DNA of 64,000 nucleotides from NCBI RefSeq assembly GCF_964340395.1, contig NC_135564.1, positions 6,552,361 to 6,616,360 on the forward strand, written 5' to 3'. Below the pieces are notes generated by a model. The model had not been told where the DNA came from and ran no database searches. It saw nothing but the letters and a program-made list of their open reading frames with translations. Both the position numbers and the translations under genes were made by a program. This document shows, piece after piece, positions 47,706-58,900 of this stretch; position 1 is the first letter of the stretch, and each line of letters begins with the position of its first letter. Source of the stretch: Glandiceps talaboti. Taxonomy: Eukaryota; Hemichordata; Enteropneusta; Spengelidae.

Positions 47706-49119
47706 CAATAGTCAGGTTATATATCATTACTGATCATTACTTAGAGGATAAATGTATTCATTGCTACAACAGTCAGATGACACCAATTACTGAGATATAT
47801 CAAACATTCATGGGGTATATATATATATAAGTGTGCCCATCAGATAATATCAAGTTTGACCATAATTTTATACTTTTGTGTCAAGTCTGAAGAGTGTCAT
47901 TATTTTCAAGGATATTTCAAACATCATTTTTACTCACCAAATTAACTGTTGTAAAAGGGAACTTATCCCTCATAGTATTCATGCAATTTTTTGTTTGTTT
48001 TCAATTTATCCTTTCGAATATTCATGACCTCCAAATTTTGTTACTTGCTCATATTCATAATCATAATCATAAAAAGCACAGTTTCTAATGTTATAAAACG
48101 TGATAGTGATCTCAAGATCGTATTGATTGTTTTAAAAAAAGCAAAGACCCTGAGTCACTCGTGTTTATGTTCATGAGCATTGTCCAAGAGTTATTACTAT
48201 TCCTGACACATCGCCCTCTATGGCAGCTACTTTTGGGTCATAGGTCATGGAGCAGAGCTTTGATTGGGGTTTGAAACTATGGGAACAAAAGAGGGAAAAT
48301 ATTCAAAATGTATGTAAGTAAGGTTGTTGAATTTAGCAATGTAAGCTAGTTTTTGCACCATATAGTGCACATGATTTCACTCAAGCATGGCGTAGTAATT
48401 TCAGATTTTTTTGCACATCGTAAAGTACTAGTAAGTCACTTGGAAGTTAGTTGAATATTAATTTGATGGCAGTGCAACATTTACTCAATTTAATTCAGGG
48501 ATGTTTGAAATTGTTTCGTGTTGCACAGTAAAAAATGCTGACATTTAAAGTCAAATGGAAAGGAAAGAAAAAAAATTATAATTTTACTGTAAGCATCAAG
48601 CATCTTGAATGGTTTTCTGCATTTAGCCAGATTTTATTTCCAACGAATGGCATGCATGCCTGTAGTGGTGCAAAGCCAGAAAATAGATTGGCCTTTCCAA
48701 TGAATATCACCCCCTAGTGGTGACTAGTAGCGGTAGAAATTATTAAAGATTTTCTAGTACTTTTGTCTTTTAGTGAAATTGCAGTCATTAACTCTGACCA
48801 GAAAACATAGTAAATTTCATTTTCTAAAAACAGAGAGGTTAAAGTGGCCATATCAATTAGAATTTGGTATTTATCATGATAAACAGAGATATGAATGACT
48901 TAGAAACACTATGAGATAATTTCTAAACTTCCAAACTTTCTTACCTTCCTTGGTATTCATTGAAACTTGGAGAACGTATACTGATTACCAAATGATGAAT
49001 TAATGAGATATTTTGTAAAAAAAATGTAGTGATAGATATATAGTATAAATTGTTAATTGCATGTACATACGCATTTGTCTTGATTTTAAAATGTAATTTA
49101 TGCATAAAATTATTACTGA

Positions 49120-49125
49120 AATAAA
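49120..49125 (+). terminator. Candidate polyadenylation signal for Lifeguard isoform 9b
   Basis: AATAAA followed by a GT-rich stretch, about 1.8 kb after the exon 9b stop codon. Confidence 0.4.
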
Positions 49126-49381
49126 GTACTGTGGTATGTATAGATTGCGCTTTGAACTTTAAAGTGGAAGGTAGGGTTTCAGCATTAATGATACATTTAA
49201 TGGTGTCATATAAAATATATATTATATATATATATTAATAGAATAGCAAGGCAAGTCCTTTCATGGTGGACTTCATATCTAGACTGTAAGGTACATTGTG
49301 AGAAGGGTTGATCAATGTGTGAGGGCGCCCTAACACAGCGTACCTTACAGACTACCTCATATCCTAAGGTAAATTGTGTTT

Positions 49382-49575
49382 GCAGACAGGTTGCTACATT
49401 TACCTCTTAGAAGTCCTTTCATGGTGGATTTATCTTTTTGTAAAAAGGTATTTTTGCAGACAGGTTGATACTACAGTTAGCTCTTAGAAGTCCTTCCATG
49501 CTGGACATCATTTCCTTATAGTAAAAAGTGTTTTTGCTGACAGGACTTGACAGTATATTTAGCTCTTAGAAGATT
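49382..49575 (+). repeat. Three-copy tandem repeat, unit about 75-80 bp
   Basis: Each unit carries GCAGACAGGTTG (or GCTGACAGG), CTCTTAGAAGTCC and TTCATGGTGGA. A partial unit lies upstream near 49245. Confidence 0.75.
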
Positions 49576-50692
49576 TGTACTTGGAGATTAGTCTTCAGAA
49601 ATTTGATATTGTATTGTTATTGTAACCTTGAACAAATGTAACATATATATATAATGTACATGTTATGTTTGACTTAGTCGTGATTCAAAGAGTATGTTTA
49701 TACGCAAAGACTGCCTTGTTGGTAAACAGAATGTATGTAATGTTTGTGCAATTGTTTGGGTTTACTGTTATACTATTTTCTAATTTAAATTGGTATGCAC
49801 ACTGCTATATACCTGCAAATCTGCCCAAAAATTGTCAAAATACAAATGCATGTCTTACAAACTTTCATTCATCGCAAACACGATTTAGCTAATTTTCTCT
49901 ATTTATTCAAGAAATGAATGACCATCCAAACCAAAAACATACGAGCAAGGGCACAAATGCAGCTCACTACAACACTTGACCATCTAAATCAAAACATAGA
50001 GGTCGCTTATACAGCTCACTATAGTATATTTTATCAAAACATTTTCATATGTAGGACTTGATAATCTTGAAAGTTGTTGGACTGAAAGTTGCATCATTTT
50101 CATATCGCCAGAAAGATTAGTCATAGTGGTTTCTTTTTTGAGTGAAGAGGAGGAACGACTAAGAGTGCCCAAAGCACGTCTTTCAATCTACATTTTTCAC
50201 AATACAGATTGAAGTAATTTCTTCATGCAACCTGGCAGGCTTTGACTGGTCCTGGGATCATCCTGGTATTTTGAGATAAATACAAATTGTCATCTGTATT
50301 ATGAAATGATGTCACTTTGTTCCTTGCATGCTATTGGCTTAGAAATAAAGAGCAACAAACTCATACTTCTGTGTGTATTCTTGTTTTTCTTTTTCACTTC
50401 TATTAATTTCATAAACACACATACACACAGCCATGCACAAATTTGTACAAATAATATTATATGTACACAATTTTCTTTTGCACATTTTGCTGAGGATATG
50501 TCTCAGTGTAGACACACAAAGTTAACATTTTTCCAAATATGAAATTACCTCATCTCAGTATGATTGTGACATCTTTTATACACAATCCATATCTTACAAA
50601 GTTATATTTTGCATACATATGAGCTTTATCAAAATCACTCTTCATTCCATATCAGTCTGAATAATTGCACTGATATATGTCAGTTCCTATTA

Positions 50693-50698
50693 TTTATT
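50693..50698 (-). terminator. Candidate polyadenylation signal of the FASTK-family gene
   Basis: AATAAA on the minus strand about 205 bases past the stop codon at 50903. Confidence 0.45.
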
Positions 50699-50794
50699 CA
50701 TACATGATGTGGTTGGCAGATTTTCTGTGGAACTCATTTTCTTAGGCAGGTTTTGCAGCAACAGTTTGCATTCCAAAGGGGGTGTCAGGAGTAC

Positions 50795-50956
50795 ACTTCA
50801 CTGTAATCTTGGACTTGTCAGGAATATCTTCATGTGTAGATACTCACTTCACCACTGTAGTCTTGGACTTGTAGGGAATATCTTCATGTGGAGATATTCA
50901 CTTCACCACTGTAGTCTTGGGCTTGTTGGGAATATCTTCATGTGGAGATACTCATG
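50795..50956 (-). repeat. 54-bp tandem repeat, three copies, spanning the FASTK stop codon
   Basis: On the minus strand the unit reads GAGTATCTCCACATGAAGAT, then ATTCC, CAAG, CCAAGACTACAGTGGTGA and AGT. The first copy is the last coding segment and stop of the FASTK gene; copies two and three lie in its 3' UTR. The third is slightly shortened. Confidence 0.9.
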
Positions 50957-53900
50957 CCATTCTTTCTTTGATTTTAGTTGTTGTAGTTCATAGTATGGAA
51001 GCTGATAGAAAAACAGAATGATAGTTAACAATGAAATTTAAACTCATTTCAACATATCATTATTATAAACCCATCTATTGCATTTAAATGAGTAATCCAC
51101 ATAATTAGTGTACCTTAACCAGAATCTTATCTCTAAGTTTTAACTTTTCAAGTTCTCAATAAGTGATGTACTGCTTTTACTTCTTTTTTGTGTTTGTGTA
51201 GTAATGCCCAAACATTGAAAATGAAGAGAAAAATGACCAATATATGTTATGTAAAGACCAGCAAAACAGCTAGGCTGTTGTTCTTGCCTTCTCACATCAG
51301 CCTTATCTTTCCAATGTGAAAGAGGTAGGCTGTTAGTAGAGGACACCCTGAAATGGTAAATCTTACTAACTACATGTACACAGAATTTAGGGTACATGTG
51401 CACTAGGAAAAAACAAGATAAAGTATGATGGCTGTCTGTGACTATTACATGTACTGTAGTTTCTCAGTAAGATTAGAGACAGCATCATCTTATCACACTA
51501 ACCAAAGTGTATGTCCATACTGCAGTTATTGACTTTGTTGAGTTCGGTGGGTTATTTGGAGTGGCCATATGGATGAAGATTGGGGTATTTATTTTAGATT
51601 TGTAATTTTAAAAAAAATCAATTTTATCATTGCTTATCATCAGACTTCAATTTGATTAAATACAGCTATTGGTGGTAATTTTAAAATTCAGCCCGCAATG
51701 TTCTATATATATCCATTGACTAGACGTGAGTGGCGAGATCTTCAAATTCTAAACAAATGTATAGCATCTAGACAAATTCTAATTACCTGTGCTAGTTGGT
51801 AACCTAGGAGTTGTAGATGTCTCTGACGAATTGCTTCCATTCCAGTCAAATGATGACAATTTGTACAAAGTTCTGACATTTCAGTTAAGCAAAGAGCAAT
51901 CCTGTAAAACAAATACAAAAACACATTATATCTTGTTGTACTACTGTATTTCTTCAACATTTTTTGAATATCATAAATTTGAGTGATATTAGTTGAAATT
52001 CATTGGCCTTTTTAAATAGATTATACTTTCCTTTTCAGAAAACTTTTTTGATATTGTACAGTACATATGTATAACTAGACTGTATGTCACATCATTCCAG
52101 ATGCATCAGTGTTCTCTTCATGAGAGTACATTGATGGATGATGACAGCCCAACAAGTATACCAAGATTTCGCGGAGTTTCTTAGGCTATTACTAAGTTCT
52201 AGAAAGAAATATGTTATTTTTATATGTATGCAAATGTATGCAAATTAGTCAACTTACAGTGTGTGAACTCCTTCCTGCTGATTGGCTGGTAGTATACAAC
52301 CATCTTTGTCCAACTTTATTTGAATATCTAATATCAAAAAAAATGAATCAAGAAACCACGAACTATGATGAAAATTTCAAGACAAAAATAATTCTTATCT
52401 CGCTCTATAAACATGAATACTGAATACCCTCCTCTAGGACTTTTTGATGCAAAGCAAAAATAAAGCAAAGAAAATTGTATTTTGAGACAGTATTTTCACA
52501 TTAGTTTTTGATAATGAACAAAAATGCATATAGACATTTAGAGATTTTTTTCAATTTCAAATTAAATTTATACAAAACAAGAAACAAAAACATATGGTTG
52601 GTCTTACCACATTCCAAGCTTTTGCTTACCTATATGATAGATGTATGGTGTTTGTACCCAGAATGCAAAGTGGTTATCCCCGCCAAGTAGCTCAGCCAAT
52701 TGTCTTTGTACATGGTGAATCATTAACATTGGTTTGGTTTCTAAAGCATCAAGATCAAAGGCACGGTTCAGGTTTCGAGTTTGATATTTCTGTGGTAACT
52801 TGGGTAAACGGTAAGAATGGCATTCTAGATGTAACGCCATGATGATCTGAGTTAGCCGAGACTTGACATAGAAATCAACACTTGTTCCAGAACCTGTTTA
52901 TGAAATTAAAGATAAAAACATAAATACACAAGGAATAGATACACAAATCAACAATAAATACTGTAAACCAAAATATATTCACCGCTAGAAAATCTTGCTG
53001 GAGAAAACCTTGAAAAATATTTGTAAAATTTTTCTAGTACTTCCCAATGATTTAATCTAAATGATTCACTGAGCTTGTTGAATTGTGTTTATGCACAAGA
53101 AGACAATTCTTAGTTTTCCAGTGAAATCAGCGAAAATAATTTTTCAGTGAAAATTTGTAGGTTACAGAGAAATGGAAAAAATTCAAGGAGAAACAAATTC
53201 TTTTTTTATGGTGCCTATAAATGTCAAGTAAATTGGCAAATATAAAACTTGTAAATAAAAGCATAAATAATGAAAAGACAAAATATTTGGACTACCTTTG
53301 AACCCTTTTGGTATATAAATTTTACTTCCCTGTGTTCCCTCAACATAATATTCAGTGAAGTGAAATTTAAACATAGATTTGGGCCTCAGTTACATACATA
53401 TTTAGACAGGTGCATTATGGGAAAAAGTATAGTAGTCTGCACCTTAAAAATGAGACTTCTAAATTTGAAATGTGTGACCGACATTCATGACTGAAAAAAT
53501 CAGGAGGAACTAATTTTCAAAAGAGAGTTAACCTGTCTCAAATTTATCAACTCTTTGTAGTTTTCAGACCTTTGAGTATCATTGTGACCTCAATGTGACC
53601 TGGATATGAGGTCAAACTCATTATACATTCAGCAGACTTACCTTCTAATTTCTGTAGAAAATGTGCGCTGACAATTTTATGGATGAAATTTAGTGGAAAT
53701 CTGCCAAGTAGTACACAGCAGTGAAGTAGATCCAATACATCCAATGCCTTGAACTCATACCAGCGATAATTCAATGTCTCTTCTATTTTCTCAAACACCT
53801 CTCCTGCATTGATTGGTTCATAGTTCAATCTTCCAAATGGTAGCATGACTTGAGTCAGCTGAGCTGTGGTGAATCTTTCAGTGTTATCTACAAAATATCT

Positions 53901-55112
53901 GGAGACTGTGTCAAAAAATGGCACAGACAGATAACGGTTTGAACCAAAATATTGCATGATTCTGGCAAGAGTTTCTGATGATAACTCCGGTATTCTTCCA
54001 GGTATTTCCGCTTCCAGGACTTTCAATAAATTGGCATCACCAACTCGGAAGAAAACCAAAGATCGCATAACCTGCCCTAATTCTGATTCAGTAAACTCTT
54101 TGACAAATTTTCTGCACCGCTTGGATAACAAAAACAAACATTTCAAGTTTTCATGATCTAGAACTGTTAAATAGTGAAGCGTTCTACTAAGTTCAGATTT
54201 TGCCATAGAGGGCGCTAATCTCTGAATACTATCACTGACATGGGACATCAATTGCTTTGGAATTTGTTGGGTGTCGTTCAAACTTATCGCCTTCAAGACA
54301 AGTGGGATATCTGCACATTGAATATCTGAGTGAAAAGCTTCTATCTCTTCTAAACCATGTTGGAGAAATGTAGACCTTGTGCCTTGAATCTTCCTCATGG
54401 GTGAACATAACATACTTATTTCCCCAACTGACAACTTCTTCTCATGCAGTCTTTTCTCGGCCGTGTGACATAGAAATTCTGTCAGTTCATGTTTTTGATA
54501 AATATGCAAAGCAGTAACACCTTTTAATGATTTAACTAGCAATTCAACACTTAGATCTTTTGCCATTAAACTGCTACATAAAATCTGAAATGCAGGGCTT
54601 TCTAACAGTAAATTTTTGCGTTTGGGATTTTCAGATTTTTGATTCATTTGACCAAGTCTCTGCAAGGCTGTGGCTGCATCTTCTACTGTTAGCACAGGAG
54701 TCCACGAATTGACCAAAGTCAAAATTTCTTTGAATTGTTTACAAGTATCAAGTTTATCTTTGAAAGACAATTCTCTTGTCGAATGAGCTGTGGCTGAAAG
54801 TCCATCCCTGCTTTCAGAACCTACCAACACTATACCATCGAAAATTCTGCTTTGCTGTATACTACCGGTGTCGGGAGATGCTCCTACAACAGCAAATGAT
54901 TGGTCTCGATAGTCGTGATAGCGCCTACTTTGGTTACAAGCACGTCCATCTTTTTCTTCTACTGAACTTGAAAGACGCCGCAAATCGGAAAAACACGAAC
55001 AGTTTCTGACAGTTATCACATTAGACAAACGCTTTCTTGGCAGCTTTGTTATGTTCAAATAACTAACATGTTTACTCGATTGAAAACCACGGAGAACAGG
55101 GTACCGGAGCAT
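50903..55112 (-). CDS. FASTK-family mitochondrial RNA-binding protein (FAST and RAP domains, five exons)
   Basis: Exons: 55112-53642, 52893-52630, 52327-52258, 51901-51787 and 51001-50903. They total 2019 nt, 672 residues. The N-terminus (MLRYPVLRGFQ, Arg/Lys/Ser-rich, no acid for 40 residues) fits a mitochondrial targeting signal. Helical repeats and the FAST_1 region follow (about 300-380), then FAST_2 near 440-560 with FPLNFIHKI, LHLECHSYRLPKLPQKYQ and LAELLGG. The RAP domain ends the protein (about 600-660): LCTNCHHLTGMEAIRQRHLQ, LLGYQLAQ, LPYYELQQLK. FASTK proteins bind mitochondrial RNAs and control their processing and stability (established). I cannot tell which paralogue (FASTKD1, 2 or 3 type) it is. 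Phases are 1, 1, 2 and 0. Confidence 0.93.
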
Positions 55113-55971
55113 GATTCTAACCGTTTGTTCGGGCCTAACCGTTCACACTGTACACAAAGTTTATGGAGTCAGTAACTGTTCTCGGAGTGTAGCCAGACCG
55201 AAGTTCTGCTAGCGTTCATTACAGACGCAGAAGTGATAACATTTACCTGCATTCAAACACTTCCAGGTGCTCTCTGTCATGAATTCATCGGTCTCATCAA
55301 AGAATGCAACAATCGACGTGCATTTTAGGACAAAACGTTGAGACATGCACATTACACAACGGAGCTCCCTCGGTCTTCGGACAACATGCTCGCAGAATGA
55401 AAACGAGGCAAGGTGTTTCCCAGTAGCGTATCCTTTTACGTTTAAATTTAGCGGCTCTGTCATCACTTAGTTAAAATACGCTGTTACTTTTACAAAATGT
55501 TGAACATACTATTGAATTACGTTACTATTCACATGCAAAAAACCGAAACGGTATCCGAATAAATTAAAATTGCGATTGACGTATCGAAACTGGGGCTTTC
55601 ACTCTAAATGTCGCAAAACAGTACCGCCTGATTGGGAGCTCTTTTACGTTAGCTGACACGCTTCAGGAAGTGAGGTGGACACTGACCGGCGTCTAGCACT
55701 GTCTCAGAAGTGAAGTGGTAAGTAGCCTTCAAAATGATATAGGACGAGTATTTTCTTTATTTCTTGCCAATCAGTCCAATGTTACACAACAAAATTGATC
55801 GTCTGAATACATTCATAACCGTTATTCAACATCGGTTATGCAACTTTGTCTGCACTGCAGTGGAAAGGGCATAATACTATTTTAAATAGTAACGGGTTGT
55901 TTCATTCATTCCAAACAACACATCTTTCAATAACAAAACAAACAAACCACGTTATCATTTTCACACAGGTC
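55113..55971. promoter_or_regulatory. Divergent promoter region of the FASTK gene and CNPY2
   Basis: The two genes are head to head: the FASTK ATG is at 55112 and the CNPY2 non-coding first exon ends at a GAAGTG/GTAAGT donor after 55717, with its coding exon acceptor (TTCACACAG) at 55968. The intervening DNA is richer in CpG than its surroundings. A minus-strand open frame (55463-55247) ends in a possible donor; its status is unclear. Confidence 0.6.
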
Positions 55972-58900
55972 ATGTGGAAACTAACAGTAATCCAAGTCGT
56001 GCTACTCAGCTGTTTATATCTGCAGAGTGTGTGTGGCAGAAGAGATCCGGAACTTTATTGTGGAGGTAGGTGTACACATTGCATGGTTGTGTTCTCGTAC
56101 AATCACATCCAGTGTAGACTATTATATTGTAGACATTGTAGTACTGTAGTAGATGTAACACGTGTACACTATGTGACAGGCAAAATGTGTACCTTGTTTT
56201 CGTAAACGATGACCGGTTTCATTACTATAGATACGTGTACATGACGAGTAAAATAATACATTTCGTCATGTGACAACCACAACCAATCAGATAGAGACAG
56301 GTATTATATCGGAAGTCATCGAAAAGTACAGTACGGAAGCAGCACACCTACAGTCTCTTTGAAAGTTACTGTTGTAAATTTATCTTCGTCACAAATAGAC
56401 AAAGAGATGGTACTTTGCATTGTGATTTTACCCAGTATATTTAACAAACAGAACAAAAACTCTGAACTACAATGTACATAAAAGTCTTGTACCTGCAACA
56501 TACTTTGGTTTTAAAATAGCCACAATGCATGTGATTGTGTTCTGACAGCCAGAAATACATTGTAAACAAAGGGTTGAAATGCTGAACCTATTGAATGTAG
56601 TCTTTTATTATCAATATTTTGTCAGTTTCACTAGGTTAGTGTAGACTTTAAAATATGTTGTTTGTGGCAGCTACCCATTCTTGTTCTACATGGAATGCCA
56701 TCATTGCAAAATTGTATTGCATAGGGTCAGTGTTACCATGAAGAATTTTAATAATGATCAATATCCCATAAATATGATATAAAACAATAATACCAGCTGT
56801 GCAGGAATAAACATACAGTATTTAATTTGAAAATGTTATTAAATTTAATTAAAAATTCACAAGTGGGTTTATTGATAGTCAAACCATATTGCAGTAGCAG
56901 CTTGTCTTACAATGTGTATCTCTAATTATAAAATGACATAATACCGATACCGAAAATTTAAAATTGAAATTAAAAGCTGTTTTGGTACAAATTACTAACA
57001 ATAATACTAAAAAAACTGAATCTTGTATGAACTAATATAATATTATTATTCTGTATTTTATTTTGAAAATTGCCATGCACACTTCAGTTTAATGTTCCCT
57101 AAGAAGTAGATGATATATATATATATAGTTTTGATACTCACCGAGTTATATATATATATATATATATATATAGTTGTCTTGGTTACTGTGATGTTCTGAA
57201 TGGTATATATATCTCTCTCTGTATAGTACTTTTAATTTGCTTTTTAATCCTGAAAGCCTTTTAATTAAGGATTGTTTTCCAGTGAATAATTTGTTGATGT
57301 TATAAAATTCACATTTTAAGGTAGTTTTAGCTAATGTAATTGTACTACCTGGTACGTGTATAAAGTCTGTTACTTTATCATGATATAGCTTTGTGTAGTT
57401 ACTACTACTTTGCTCTGAACATACAGACATCCTAAAACCTAGGAAAATTATATGCAAAGTAGTACAATTTTTCCATCATACCTTAGCATGTATTGTATAA
57501 AAATATATGCACAGGATCAAGTATGTGTTTTATGACAGAAGACCTGTGTTGTAGTTAACAGTGTTTCAGTTTGTGTCAGATCTTGCATATTTTGTATATT
57601 ATCACATTTATATACATATGCATGAAAATTAGCGTCTGTATGTATGTATGTATGTATGTGTCTGTATGCATTCGCATTTATTGCCTAAAAGTTCAAATCA
57701 AACACCTCTTAAAAGCAAACCCTTCACTTCATAACCTTGGTCAATGTGGGTTGGTAGATCAAGTTCAAGTGTATACATTGATGTCAAAATGTTTCTATTT
57801 TTAACAGCATGTAAAGCACTCATTGATGAAATTGACTATGCAGTTAAACAAGTTGATCCCAGGAAAACAATCGATGTTGGATCATTCAGAGTTTTACCAG
57901 ATGGATCACAGAAACAGTCTAAGGTAAGCCCTTCTCGAATTTACCACTTTCTGAATGGCGAAAATGCAATAGCGCCCCATGTGATGTGTCTTGAGATTCT
58001 TTTGTTTTTCTTTGACCCCACCGCCCCACTTTTGTTGTACAACAACTACTGCAAATCCAAGCTTTTTTTATTCCAAATTAATAGAAATCATACGCATGAT
58101 AAGGTTGATACTTTAAAGATGATGGATTATTTTAATAGAACGTTACTACTCCATAACTGGATGTTATCATTTTCAAAATTGACACCATAGATATTTGTAA
58201 AAATATTCAAATCGGACTCTGGCTTCATAGTTACTATAACTAAAAATTACTACTAATAGAGTCAAAGAGTTCCCATAAGACTTTTGATTCTCTGAATACA
58301 AATGCTCGTGTATGCAGTTAGATATTTTATACTTTAGGTTGAAACTTGAAAGTCCAAACATGTGCTTTGTTTCATCGTTGAAGAGGAATAATTATATAAT
58401 GCAGGTTCAAGCCTCACTGCTGCCATTTGTTTCTGAATGGCTAAAGTCCTTGGCAAGATTTGAACCACGATTGTGCCTCAGTCAATGTAACCATATAATT
58501 AGGGATCTGGTAGGATAGGGGTTGCAATATGAATGCTTTAATCCTATGTGCTTATAGAGACTGAAATGGACTGTTTGCTTCCCAGGGAATTGAGGAAGTA
58601 CAATTGGTTATTGTGCCACTATAGATCTGTGCCAGGGGTAATAATTGTGAGTGCCTGGAGCTTTGAGGAGTACATGCATATTAGAAATACATGTACATAA
58701 TATTATTATTATTTTGTAGCTTTTTGTTTTTATTTTCACTGATTCTGTGTTTCTTCTTCTACTCACTAGGTACCATATGCAACATCAGAAATACATCTAA
58801 TGGAAGTTTTGGAGACAGTCTGTGAAAAAATGAGTGACTATGCAGAGAGTAGGGACCCTACTACCAACACAAAATCTTACATCAGGTTTAATAACAGAGA

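Larger units (their letters stand above)
47328..50902. other. Lifeguard 3' UTR and gap before the FASTK gene
   Basis: After the MITE there is AT-rich DNA with a polyadenylation signal candidate at 49120, a small hairpin with TGTAAGGTAC ends near 49280-49345 and a three-copy repeat at 49382-49575. Open frames of up to about 75 codons show no family similarity. Confidence 0.55.

Noticed and set aside
57744-58190. A 148-codon frame
   Set aside because: CNPY2 exon 2 (57808-57923) plus intron on both sides; the GTAAGC donor ends the true exon.
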